Assembly (NCBI GenBank): GCA_963169915.1
Contig: CAUJEM010000129.1
Span: forward strand, 1-34,504
Direction: 5' to 3'
From: Myxococcota bacterium
Lineage (GTDB): Bacteria > Myxococcota_A > Polyangia > Polyangiales > Polyangiaceae
Length of the DNA: 34,504 nucleotides
In this document: in pieces, positions 23,785 through 31,946 of the stretch
Numbering within the stretch: position 1 is the first letter of the stretch
Layout of the letters: the number at the start of each line of letters is the position of its first letter
The notes under the pieces: model-generated
Told to the model about the DNA's origin: nothing
Database searches by the model: none
Seen by the model: only the letters and a program-made list of their open reading frames with translations
Program-made: the position numbers and the translations under genes

Positions 23785-25136
23785 TGGAAGGCCACCCCCA
23801 GGCTCGCTCCCAGGTTGAGGATCCACCCTCGCGCTCGGTAGTCCCCCACGTAGTCCGCGGGACTCTGCTTGAGGGTGACGCGCTCCGGTAAGAGTGAGAG
23901 CTGTGAGTGCAGATCGAGCGTCAGCGCTCCAGGCAGCCACGCGCCGGGGCGCAGCCACGCCACGCCCGCCCCGGCCGACAGCAGGTGTCGGTCGGCGTCG
24001 ACGAAGTTGGTGAGTCCCGTCTGCGCTGGCACCGGCGAGCGCTCGAGAGCATAGCCCAGCCGCAGCGGCAGCTCGACGGCGGTCGCCACGGGGAGCCGCA
24101 CCTCGGCCCCCACGCGTGGGACCAGACGGTCGGAGAAGCCCGGAGCGATGACCTTGGACGGCTTCGGGCTCGCGGGGATGTCCACCAAGTTACCGGGCAC
24201 CTCGACCTCCAACACGGTGGAGGAGCGACTCACGGGGCTCTCATAGCCGCTCCAGCGCACGAGCTGGAGGTCGGCGCCCAGGGTCCAGCGCGGCGTGGGG
24301 TGGTAGGCGGCGCCGAGCACCCACTGCTCGGGGAGGTAGGCGTTGGCGGTGCGTGAGTCGAGCGCGTAGTACGCCGGTACCTGGAGGATCTGAGCGTCCA
24401 CCGTGCCGCGGAGCTCTGCCCCGATCTTGAGGGCGATCTTGGCGCTCTGGCGGTAGGCCAGCGACACGGCCCAGTCCTCGCTCGGGTGCAGCGTGGTGCC
24501 GAGCTGCAGGTACCTCACGCTCGTCAGATCCGCGTCCACCTCGTGCTCGAGCCGAGAGTCGAACTCCGAGCGCTGGCCGGTGCCGTTGGGCAGCACCGCC
24601 GTCCCTCGAACGCTGAAGGCGCCGCGCGTCGAGGCGAGGAAGGCGACCCCGCCACCCACCGACCACCAGGGCAGCGGGCGAAGCGCGCCGTTGACCGCCA
24701 AGTAGAGCAGCTGCGAGCGGTTGTCGTAGAGGACCCAGCGCGGCTGGTCTTGACGGACCGTCCGGGCACGCGAGATGCGCTCGTCCGAGAGGTGGGCGGC
24801 GATGCCGAACGCGAACGGGAGGCTCCCGAGCTTGCCGGGGGCGACCAAGCCCCCCACCAGACCGTGCACGGGGTCCACCTGGGAGTCCCGGCCGTTCATC
24901 TCGAGGGCGTGCTCCGCCCACATGGTCCCGAGCGAGAGCTGCATGCCCTGCGCCTGCACCAGCCCCGCGGGGTTGTAGTAGTTGGCCGAGAAATCCGCGC
25001 AGCTAGCGCTGACCGCGCCGCCCAGCGCGGTGGAGCGGGAGCCCAGCCCGAAGGCGTCCGCGGGGCTCGCGTGGGCCCGCGCGCTCCAGCCCAGCGCTCC
25101 GAGCAGCGCTGCAGCGACGAGGGCCCGCCGCTTCAA
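23781..25136 (-). CDS. FadL/OmpP1-type outer-membrane protein (second of a pair)
   Basis: A 451-residue predicted beta-barrel with an N-terminal signal peptide (MKRRALVAAALLG, cleavage after AHA). The mature start SPADAFGLGSRSTALGGAVSAS and then YYNPAGL are marks of the FadL family, whose N-terminus plugs a barrel that passes hydrophobic molecules. Alternating aromatic and polar strands fill the rest, ending in Phe-Gln rather than Phe. The start is a TTG at 25136 that overlaps the preceding gene's TGA (TTGA), with GAGG four bases upstream; an ATG would lie far inside. Its paralogue lies directly upstream, and its own stop overlaps the ATG of the propeller lipoprotein. Confidence 0.85.
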   Translation of the reverse strand: MKRRALVAAALLGALGWSARAHASPADAFGLGSRSTALGGAVSASCADFSANYYNPAGLVQAQGMQLSLGTMWAEHALEMNGRDSQVDPVHGLVGGLVAPGKLGSLPFAFGIAAHLSDERISRARTVRQDQPRWVLYDNRSQLLYLAVNGALRPLPWWSVGGGVAFLASTRGAFSVRGTAVLPNGTGQRSEFDSRLEHEVDADLTSVRYLQLGTTLHPSEDWAVSLAYRQSAKIALKIGAELRGTVDAQILQVPAYYALDSRTANAYLPEQWVLGAAYHPTPRWTLGADLQLVRWSGYESPVSRSSTVLEVEVPGNLVDIPASPKPSKVIAPGFSDRLVPRVGAEVRLPVATAVELPLRLGYALERSPVPAQTGLTNFVDADRHLLSAGAGVAWLRPGAWLPGALTLDLHSQLSLLPERVTLKQSPADYVGDYRARGWILNLGASLGVAFQ

Positions 25137-26449
25137 AACCTCACCCCCACGTTGACCCCGGTCGTCTGAGCCGAGCCCCCGGCGGTGACGCTCGGGGCGC
25201 CCGAGTTCGGCTCGCAGCTCGGCGCGCTCGCGGGGCAGCCGAGCCCGGCGCGCTTGGTGTTCGTCCGGCCGACGAGGAAGTGATGCTGGTAGAAGGTCTC
25301 CACCTCGAGGGGCGGCAGCGGGTCGAGCAGTCGGACGCCATAGCCCAGCGTGAGCACGTGTCGATCGGCGTCGAGGACGTTGCTGAGCCCTCGCTGCTCG
25401 GGCACGGGCGAGGGCTCGAAGAACCAACCGGCGCGCACCCGCCCGACGCTCTGGTGCGTCAGCGGCAGGCTGAGCTCCACGGCTAGGCGCGGCACGACGG
25501 TGTCGGTGAAGTCGACGGCGACCGGGCGCAGCGCGGCGCAGTCCGGCAAGCGCGGCGGGCAGCGCACGGTCGCGCTCTGCCAGCCCGGGAACTGACTCCA
25601 CCGCTTGTAGCTGAGCCCTCCCAGCCAGCGCCAGGGCCCCGTGCTGTAGGCAGCGCCGAACTCCACCTGCATGGGGTCGTACTGAGCAACGCCCGCGATG
25701 TTCAAGTCCGGGATGACCAGCGCCCCGAGATCGAAGACGCTGACGACGACGTCGAAGCTCGCGCTGAGCTCCCCTCGCCAGGTCAGCCCGAGATCGAGCC
25801 CCCGCAGCGGTTGATAGCTGATGCCCGCCAAGGGCGCCCAGGTGGCGATGAGCTGATCGTCCACCACCGTCCCGACCCGCCCCGAGGAGTCGGTCCGCAC
25901 CACCGCCGTCCCCACCAGCTCCGCGAGCACCTGCGCGCCGACGCCCACGCGCAACCCGCCGCCCAGCGCTGCGCCCAGCCCCAGGGCGAAGCTCAGCGAC
26001 TGCGCGCGATCCGCGAGCACGGGGTACTGCAGGCGCTCTGGGTAGAGCAGGCGCGCCCGCACGATGAGGTCGCGCGGCGTGAACACGGCGAGCCCCAGCG
26101 TCAGGCGCTCCTCGAGCGCCCCACCGAAGGGCAGCGGGAGCACCGCGCCGAGCTGCGTGCCGCGCAGCGCCTCCGTGGAGAGCGCGCCGGGCGCGGCGGG
26201 GCCGTCGGCGCGCAGGCGAAAGGTCGCCACCTGCCACCCCAAGTTCAAGCGCCGGCGCCGCTCCCGTGCCAGCAGCGCGGGGTTCCCGTAGGTGGCCTCG
26301 TAGCCCTCGGCGTCCGCCGCGCCCGCGCCGGCCAGGGCCTGGCTCCGCGCCCCCACGCCGAACAGATCCGCCGGTGAGGCCTCGAGCCGAGCGCTGGCGA
26401 GCAGCGCCGTCACGGCGACCGCGGAGGCGGTCCATCGAGCTCGAGACAT
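25133..26449 (-). CDS. FadL/OmpP1-type outer-membrane protein (first of a pair)
   Basis: A 438-residue predicted beta-barrel with a signal peptide (MSRARWTASAVAVTALLAS, cleavage after LEA). The mature N-terminus SPADLFGVGARSQALAGAGA followed by TYGNPALLA matches the FadL plan and the paralogue downstream. The last residue is Phe (GVNVGVRF), the usual signal for outer-membrane insertion. A Cys pair occurs around residues 295-305 and another near the C-terminus, probably disulfides in outer loops. It is first in a minus-strand operon of four. A TAGCCT box lies 9 nt before its ATG, but the -35 is weak. Confidence 0.85.
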   Translation of the reverse strand: MSRARWTASAVAVTALLASARLEASPADLFGVGARSQALAGAGAADAEGYEATYGNPALLARERRRRLNLGWQVATFRLRADGPAAPGALSTEALRGTQLGAVLPLPFGGALEERLTLGLAVFTPRDLIVRARLLYPERLQYPVLADRAQSLSFALGLGAALGGGLRVGVGAQVLAELVGTAVVRTDSSGRVGTVVDDQLIATWAPLAGISYQPLRGLDLGLTWRGELSASFDVVVSVFDLGALVIPDLNIAGVAQYDPMQVEFGAAYSTGPWRWLGGLSYKRWSQFPGWQSATVRCPPRLPDCAALRPVAVDFTDTVVPRLAVELSLPLTHQSVGRVRAGWFFEPSPVPEQRGLSNVLDADRHVLTLGYGVRLLDPLPPLEVETFYQHHFLVGRTNTKRAGLGCPASAPSCEPNSGAPSVTAGGSAQTTGVNVGVRF

Positions 26450-26491
26450 CGCGCGCCGAGGCTATCAGACGAGCGCGCCCTTGGGACAGCG

Positions 26492-26521
26492 TTGACCCGC
26501 TCCGCCGCTCGGTCGTCTAAT
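26492..26521 (+). promoter_or_regulatory. predicted promoter of the CehA-like gene
   Basis: TTGACC (26492-26497) and TCTAAT (26516-26521; five of six to consensus) are separated by 18 bp. The ATG at 26520 overlaps the -10 box and so cannot be in the mRNA; the ATG at 26532 lies 10 nt beyond the box. This promoter faces the minus-strand FadL operon start 43 bp away. Confidence 0.6.
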
Positions 26522-26531
26522 GCCCCCCGGG

Positions 26532-28703
26532 ATGCACCGCTGGCTCTCTCGACTCCGGCACCTGATGCTCCTGCCCCTGCTCCTCAGCGCCAGCGCCGAA
26601 GGGGAGCCGCTGTGCGAGGCGCTGCGCCCACGCGGCGTCTTTCGCGTCGCGGCGGCAGATCTGGATCATCGGCTGCGGGTGGGCGCTCGCCCGGGAGACC
26701 TCGCGCTGCGAAACTCCCAGGTGACCGCCGTGGTCCGACGCAAGGACGGCTCGCTCGTCGACTTCTGGCGCAACGAGCCCACCCCACCCACCACCGAGCA
26801 GCTCCAGGGAGAGGACTACGTCGACGGCTTGTGGACCCTGAGCCCCCAGCTCCGCGACGCGCGCGGGCCGCTGAACCTCGCCGCCCAAGAGGTGCGCGCG
26901 GTCGAGGCGGGGATCGAGGCGCTGGCGCGCGTCTCCCTCGGCGCCGGCGTCGTCCAGGTGCTCACCCGCTACCAGCTCGACGGTGAGCTACCGCGGCTGC
27001 GCATCGTCAGCCGGCTGCGCCACGAGGGCGGTGGGCGGCTCGAGGGGGTGGGGCTGGGGGACCTCATCAAGTGGGGCAACACCGACTATTTCGTCGAGGG
27101 GCTGGGACGAACGAAGAGCACCTACTCCGGGCGCGCACGCTGGGTGGGCCGTCGTGGTGCCGGCGGGGATCTCCGCCTCGCCACCGAGCAGCCGATGGCC
27201 ATCGACTTCCAGCTCCTCGAGGTCGGCAGCGCGCCCGCCATCTACACCCGCTACGGCAGCTTCTCGCTGTCCCCTGGCCTCGAGCCCGAGCTGACGCGCG
27301 TCCTCGAGTACGCGCCACTCCCCCCCGCTCCGGCCGCGAGCAGGGGCGCGCTGCTGCGCGTGGTGGTGACGGATGAAGACGGGCAGCCGCTGGCGGCGAA
27401 GCTGTCCTTCCAAGGTCGCCAGGGAACGCCGGAGCCGCAGTTCGGGAGCGACGGGGGGCTCGGAGGCGCCTCCCGCTTCGTGTGGAGCGGCACCGGCCGC
27501 TTCGAGCGTTCGCTCGCCCCGGGCCACTACGCGGTGCTCGCCACCGCGGGCTTCGAGCGAGAGGCCGCGCGCTTCGAGCTGCGCCTCGACGCAGGGCAGA
27601 CCGTGGAGCGCTCTCTCCAGCTACCGCGCGCCTTCCCGACGCCCGGCTGGGTGTCGGCCGACCTGCACCTGCACCAGGTGGCGAGCGTGGACGCCGACAT
27701 CAGCGACGCCGCGCGCGTCGTCAGCGTCGCCGCGGAGGGGGTGGAGCTGGCCGTGGCGAGCGATCACTACACCGCCCATGATCTCGCGCCGGCGGTCGCG
27801 CGCCTCGTGGAGCGCGGCCAGCTCGCTCGCCCCATCATCACGATCGTAGGCTCCGAGGTGAGCACCGTGGGCCACCTCTTCGGCCACTTCAACCTCTTCC
27901 CCGTCAGCGGCCCCCCCGCGGTCGAGTACGAGGACACACGCCCTCGCCCCCTGTTCGCGGCGATGCGCGCGGCGGCCCCCAACGCCCTGCTCCAGGTCAA
28001 CCACCCGCGCTTCCCGGATCTCGGCTACTTTCATCGCTACCGGCTCGATCCCACGAGCGGCAGGGTGCCCGCACAGTACGCCGAAGAGTACGAGCCGCGC
28101 TTCGATCTGCTCGAGGTGTTCAACGGCATCGACGCCATCAGCGAGCCCAAGGTGCGGCTCGTCCTCAAGGACTACATGCACCTGCTCGGCCGCGGGGAGC
28201 GCTACGTGGCCACCGGCAACAGCGACTCTCACAAGCTCTACTTCAATGATCCCGGGGTCCCGCGCAACTTCATCCAGTGGCGCGCGGGGGCCACGGACGC
28301 CGAGGACGCACGCGCGACCGAGGCCGACGTGATCGAGGCGCTGCGCGCCGGGCGCGTGATGGTGTCGAGTGGCCCCTTCCTCGACGTGAGCGTCGACGGC
28401 GTGGGCCCCGGCGGCCGGATCCGCGGCAAGCGCCGGCTCGCGCTCCGGGTGCGGATCTTGGCGGCGTCTTGGGTCGACGTCACGAGCGCGGAGGTGCTGC
28501 TCGGCCCCGAGGGTCACCGCGTGCGTTTCCTCCCCGTGGGCAAAGGCAGGGGCCCCGTGCGCCTCGACCAGACGCTCCCCCTCGACATCGATGGCCCCAC
28601 CTTCGTGCTGGTGGTGGCGCGCGGGACCGAAGCGCTCCCCAACGTCTACCGCACCGGCACCCGCCCCTTCGCCTTCACGAACCCCATTTGGCTCGAGCCC
28701 TGA
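26532..28703 (+). CDS. secreted CehA/McbA-family metallohydrolase
   Basis: The 723-residue product has a signal peptide (MHRWLSRLRHLMLLPLLLSASAEG) and a 340-residue N-terminal part rich in beta strands that I do not recognise; it includes a carboxypeptidase-regulatory-like segment (about 275-365). The C-terminal half is a PHP-type metallohydrolase. Metal-site motifs: DLHLH (His379, His381), SDH (Asp411, His412), GSEV, NHPRF (His491) and NSDSH (Asp565, His567). Named members cleave carbamates (CehA) or take part in toxin handling (McbA), but most have unknown phosphoesterase-like activity. The start at 26532 was preferred because the promoter covers the earlier ATG. It stands just upstream of tatB; no twin-Arg motif is seen in its own signal. 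Confidence 0.85.
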   Translation: MHRWLSRLRHLMLLPLLLSASAEGEPLCEALRPRGVFRVAAADLDHRLRVGARPGDLALRNSQVTAVVRRKDGSLVDFWRNEPTPPTTEQLQGEDYVDGLWTLSPQLRDARGPLNLAAQEVRAVEAGIEALARVSLGAGVVQVLTRYQLDGELPRLRIVSRLRHEGGGRLEGVGLGDLIKWGNTDYFVEGLGRTKSTYSGRARWVGRRGAGGDLRLATEQPMAIDFQLLEVGSAPAIYTRYGSFSLSPGLEPELTRVLEYAPLPPAPAASRGALLRVVVTDEDGQPLAAKLSFQGRQGTPEPQFGSDGGLGGASRFVWSGTGRFERSLAPGHYAVLATAGFEREAARFELRLDAGQTVERSLQLPRAFPTPGWVSADLHLHQVASVDADISDAARVVSVAAEGVELAVASDHYTAHDLAPAVARLVERGQLARPIITIVGSEVSTVGHLFGHFNLFPVSGPPAVEYEDTRPRPLFAAMRAAAPNALLQVNHPRFPDLGYFHRYRLDPTSGRVPAQYAEEYEPRFDLLEVFNGIDAISEPKVRLVLKDYMHLLGRGERYVATGNSDSHKLYFNDPGVPRNFIQWRAGATDAEDARATEADVIEALRAGRVMVSSGPFLDVSVDGVGPGGRIRGKRRLALRVRILAASWVDVTSAEVLLGPEGHRVRFLPVGKGRGPVRLDQTLPLDIDGPTFVLVVARGTEALPNVYRTGTRPFAFTNPIWLEP

Positions 28704-28715
28704 GCCGCCGCGCCG

Positions 28716-28744
28716 TTGCCCAGGCCCGAAGCCAGGGTTAGCGT
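28716..28744 (+). promoter_or_regulatory. predicted promoter of tatB-tatC
   Basis: TTGCCC (28716-28721) and TAGCGT (28739-28744) with a 17-bp spacer, 6 nt before the GTG at 28751. This is the same spacing as at mtnP and ccmC. Confidence 0.5.
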
Positions 28745-28750
28745 GGCGCC

Positions 28751-29203
28751 GTGTTCGGTATCTCGCTGTCGGAGGCGCTGGTCATCCTCGCGGTGCTCCT
28801 CATCGCCGTCGGACCCAAGAAGCTACCGAAGATGCTGCGCACGGTCGGGGAGTGGGTCGCCAAGCTGCGTCGGATGACGCACGACGTCCGAGCGCAGAGC
28901 GGAATCGACGAGGTGCTCCGCGCCGAGGGCATCCACGGCGGGCTCACGGAGCTGCGGAGCATGCTGCGCGGGGACTTCCCCATCGCGCGCGATCTCTTCA
29001 GCGGCGCACCACCAGGCACGGAGCCGGTCAGCGGCTACGTGGACCCCTACGGGGGCCGCGTGGACTTCGACCGCTGGCGGGAATACCCGCCCGAGGGCCC
29101 CGACGCTCGCGGCGCGCTCCCCGATGACCTCGTGGACGACGCGCCCGCTCAGGAGGAGAGCGCCCCCGCCGCGCCCCCCGAGGCGCCGGAGCAGCACGGA
29201 TGA
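28751..29203 (+). CDS. tatB: twin-arginine translocase subunit TatB (TatA/B family)
   Basis: Together with TatC, TatB forms the receptor for folded proteins with twin-Arg signals. The 150-residue product has the short N-terminal membrane helix MFGISLSEALVILAVLLIAVGPKKLPKML, with Glu8 as in TatB, the hinge Gly-Pro, then an amphipathic helix (RTVGEWVAKLRRMTHDVRAQ) and a Pro/Glu/Ala-rich cytoplasmic tail. Length and Glu8 favour TatB over TatA. The GTG start has no Shine-Dalgarno but has a promoter just upstream. Its stop overlaps the tatC start. No separate tatA is in the window. Confidence 0.88.
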   Translation: MFGISLSEALVILAVLLIAVGPKKLPKMLRTVGEWVAKLRRMTHDVRAQSGIDEVLRAEGIHGGLTELRSMLRGDFPIARDLFSGAPPGTEPVSGYVDPYGGRVDFDRWREYPPEGPDARGALPDDLVDDAPAQEESAPAAPPEAPEQHG

Positions 29204-30009
29204 GCGCGGATCCGTCCGAGCACACCATGACGTTCTGGGAGCACCTCGAGGAGCTCCGCGCCCGGCTCATCCGCGCGGCGGGCGCCTTCGTCGTCGGCAC
29301 CGGTGTCGCCTGGTATTTCCGCGAGCAGCTGCTCGCCTGGCTCACGCAGCCCTTCGTGGACGCGTGGTCGCGCGGTCAGCTCGAAGGCAAGGCGAGCCTG
29401 CACTTCCCGGCTCCCGCCGATCTCTTCGTCGCCTACCTGAAGCTCGCCCTCCTCGGCGGCGTGGTGATGGCGCTGCCCTTCATGCTGTACCAGGTGTGGG
29501 CCTTCGTTGCGCCGGGGCTCTACCGGCGCGAGCGCCGCCTCGCCCTCCCCTTCGTGGCCTCTTCCTGCCTCCTGTTCGCGCTCGGCGGCTACTTCGGCTG
29601 GCGCGTGGCCTTCCCTGCGGCCTTCCAATACCTGCTCGGCTTCAGCGGCCCTGTGGGCACCACCGGCTTCGAGGTCACCCCCACGGTGATGATCGGCGAC
29701 TACATCGAGTTTTGCACGCACATGCTGCTCGCCTTCGGGGCCACCTTCGAGCTGCCCGTCTTGGTGTTCTTCCTGGCCGTGGCGGGCATCGTCGATCACC
29801 GCCACCTCATCAAGTTCTTCCGATACTTCGTGGTGGTCGCCTTCCTCATCGCGGCGGTGATCACCCCGCCGGACATCACCAGCCAGTTTCTCCTCGCCAT
29901 CCCGCTCATCGCGCTCTACGGGCTGTCCATCATCATCGCGTTCTTCGTCGCGCGCGCGCGCGGGCCACGCTCCGGCCCCCCCACGCAGTCGCCGCCTCCC
30001 CAGCCCTGA
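29200..30009 (+). CDS. tatC: Sec-independent protein translocase TatC
   Basis: TatC is the core of the Tat receptor and recognises twin-Arg signal peptides. The product has 269 residues and about six membrane segments. Family motifs: MTFWEHLEELRARLI at the N-terminus (with the Glu important for signal binding), FVAPGLYRRER in the first cytoplasmic-side loop, FGATFELPVLVFFL, and RYFVVVAFLIAAVITPPD. It ends in a Pro/Ser-rich tail. The ATG at 29200 overlaps the tatB stop (ATGA), implying translational coupling. The convergent radical SAM gene ends 23 bp away. Confidence 0.96.
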   Translation: MSADPSEHTMTFWEHLEELRARLIRAAGAFVVGTGVAWYFREQLLAWLTQPFVDAWSRGQLEGKASLHFPAPADLFVAYLKLALLGGVVMALPFMLYQVWAFVAPGLYRRERRLALPFVASSCLLFALGGYFGWRVAFPAAFQYLLGFSGPVGTTGFEVTPTVMIGDYIEFCTHMLLAFGATFELPVLVFFLAVAGIVDHRHLIKFFRYFVVVAFLIAAVITPPDITSQFLLAIPLIALYGLSIIIAFFVARARGPRSGPPTQSPPPQP

Positions 30010-30031
30010 CGCGCGCCGCGCGCGCGGCGTC
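30008..30031. terminator. GC hairpin between tatC and the radical SAM gene
   Basis: GACGC (30008-30012) pairs with GCGTC (30027-30031), and the inside is alternating GC able to form a long stem (CGCCGCG/CGCGGCG). It overlaps the tatC stop codon and fills the gap between the two convergent genes. No T-run. Confidence 0.4.
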
Positions 30032-30032
30032 C

Positions 30033-31880
30033 TCAGCGGAGGATCTTGAGCGAGGGCTTGAGCTTCGCGTGGCTCCCCTCACGCTCGGGCGTGCGCAGGG
30101 GCCGCTCCGCGGCGGGCGCTGGGGTGAGGGGCGTCTCCCACGCGGCCCAGCCCTCCGGCAGCGGCCCGGGGAGCGTGGGCTGCGCGGTCCGCTCGAGTAG
30201 CTGGAAGTCCGAGCTGACCTCCAGCCGTAGTGGGAGCCCCAGCTCCGGACCACGCCGAGCGAACCACTCACGCGCTCGCTGGACGTTCTGGATGAGCACC
30301 CAGTGCTGGGGATCCAACCTGGCTGCGGTCAGAAAATGCGCCTTCATCGCCGCGAGGTCGCCCCTCCACCAGGCGCAATACGCGAGCGTGTTGTAGACCA
30401 GCCCCGGGCACGGGTAGCCGAGCTCGAGGGCGCGCCGGGCCTGCGCCTCAGCCTCGGCCACGGCCTGCTCGGTGAGCTCCGGCTGGCGCAGGAGCGTCAC
30501 TGCGAGATCGAGGTAGGCGGCGTGGTGCTCACCCAGCAGCGCCAGGGTCGCGCGGCGATCTTCCACGCTGGGCTCGTAGCCGCGCTGCAGGCCGCTATGC
30601 TCCGCGAACCAAGCGTTCATGAGCGCGGTGTCCTCCGCGGTGGCGTCGAAGGGGACCTTCAGCTCCTGGAAGTTCTCCGTGAAGTACCGCTCGGGGGAGA
30701 GCCAGCCCGCCTGCTCGGCCGCGTGGTAGTCCGGGGTGCCAGGGTAGACCGACAGGCAGCTGAAGAGGTACTCGTCCGGGGCGGCGCGCTCGAGGAACTC
30801 CAGGGTCTCGCGGAAGGTGTCCGCCGTCTCCCCGCGGTTGCCGAGCATCATGTAAAACCGCACGCGAATCCCGTACCGCTTGGCGAGCCGCGTGCTCTCC
30901 AGGATCTCCTCGGGGGTGATCTTCTTGGCGATGTTGCGCAAGACGACGGGAGAGCCGGACTCCACGCCGAGGCTGAGGCGCTGGCAGCCGGCGAGGCGCA
31001 TCTCCCGCAAGAGCTCCTCACCGAGCACGTCCACGCGCGTGTCGCAGCTCCACAGGAAGCTCACCTGCTGCTCTCGGAGCAGCCGGCAGAGCTCCAGCAC
31101 CCGCTTGCGCTGGGTGGTGAAGGTGTCGTCCTTCACCATCAGCATCTTGACCGGGAGCTGCCGCAGCGCGAGCTGGATCTGCCGCAGCGTGTACTCCGGC
31201 GTGTTCGCGCGAAAGCCGCGCCCCCAGGTGGTCGAGGCCCCGCAGAAGGTGCAGGCCCAAGCGCAGCCACGCGAGGTCATCAGGATGTGCGTGGGGTAGT
31301 GCTGTTGCGGCATGGGCAGCTCGTCCATGCCGCGGAGGTTGACCCGCGTCGGCCCGAGGACGGGGCCGTCCTCGCCGCGATAGGCCGTCCCCGTGAGCCC
31401 CAGGGTGGACTCCCCTGCCGCCAGCCGCTCGAGGAGCTCTTGGAAGGTCTCGTCGCTCTCCCCCACGCAGACGGTGTCGATGGCGGGGATGTGCTTCAAC
31501 ATCTCCGTGGCGAAGGGCGTCGCGTGCGGCCCCCCGACCACGATGTGAGCGTGCGGGCGGAGGCGCCTCAGCTCGGTCGCGACGAGCGCGACGCCGCGGC
31601 GATTCGCCGTCCAGCAGGAGAGGCCGTAGACCTCGGCCTCGAGCTCCGCGAGCACCCGCTCGACCTCCGTCCACGCAAAGGCCGAGAGGTTGAGCACCTT
31701 GACCTCGTGCCCAGCCCGCAAGGCGCCCGCCGCCAGCGTCAGCAGACCGTACGGCGTCTGGTGGAAGTCGGCGTCGAGATCTCCCGGGCGGTAGCCCTCG
31801 GGCGGGCCGTCCCGCTCATCCTCCGGCTCCCCGGGCGCCGCCAGCTTCCACGGGGGCGCGTAGAGCATCGCAATCCTCAT
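30033..31880 (-). CDS. B12-binding-type radical SAM protein with helical C-terminal extension
   Basis: The 615-residue product has an N-terminal Rossmann-like B12-binding-type domain (about 1-165; YGLLTLAAGALRAGHEVKVLNL, IVVGGPHATPFATEML), but the DxHxxG cobalamin His motif is not visible. The radical SAM barrel follows (about 195-420) with the cluster motif C206-x3-C210-x2-C213 (SRGCAWACTFCG) and GVESGSP. The last 190 residues are helical and resemble TPR-like repeats (ARRALELGYPCPGLVYNTLAYCAWWRGDLAAMKAHFLTAARLDP). Members of this large family carry out methylations, rearrangements or ring formations; the substrate is unknown. The start is ATG 31880. The gene reads in the same direction as the proA operon, 66 bp after rlmH, so it may be cotranscribed. 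Confidence 0.88.
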   Translation of the reverse strand: MRIAMLYAPPWKLAAPGEPEDERDGPPEGYRPGDLDADFHQTPYGLLTLAAGALRAGHEVKVLNLSAFAWTEVERVLAELEAEVYGLSCWTANRRGVALVATELRRLRPHAHIVVGGPHATPFATEMLKHIPAIDTVCVGESDETFQELLERLAAGESTLGLTGTAYRGEDGPVLGPTRVNLRGMDELPMPQQHYPTHILMTSRGCAWACTFCGASTTWGRGFRANTPEYTLRQIQLALRQLPVKMLMVKDDTFTTQRKRVLELCRLLREQQVSFLWSCDTRVDVLGEELLREMRLAGCQRLSLGVESGSPVVLRNIAKKITPEEILESTRLAKRYGIRVRFYMMLGNRGETADTFRETLEFLERAAPDEYLFSCLSVYPGTPDYHAAEQAGWLSPERYFTENFQELKVPFDATAEDTALMNAWFAEHSGLQRGYEPSVEDRRATLALLGEHHAAYLDLAVTLLRQPELTEQAVAEAEAQARRALELGYPCPGLVYNTLAYCAWWRGDLAAMKAHFLTAARLDPQHWVLIQNVQRAREWFARRGPELGLPLRLEVSSDFQLLERTAQPTLPGPLPEGWAAWETPLTPAPAAERPLRTPEREGSHAKLKPSLKILR

Positions 31881-31946
31881 GGCGCCCTCGATGGTACGCG
31901 CGCCGCGCCGCGCTGACGAGCCAGGACCTCCGCCGGGGGCTGGCGC

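Noticed and set aside
26520-26531. ATG at 26520 as start of the CehA-like protein
   Set aside because: It overlaps the TCTAAT -10 box of a strong promoter. The ATG at 26532 gives a good signal peptide and lies 10 nt beyond the box.
30303-31916. 537-codon plus-strand frame opposite the radical SAM gene
   Set aside because: Shadow of a gene with an intact CxxxCxxC motif; Arg/Glu/Ala-rich noise.
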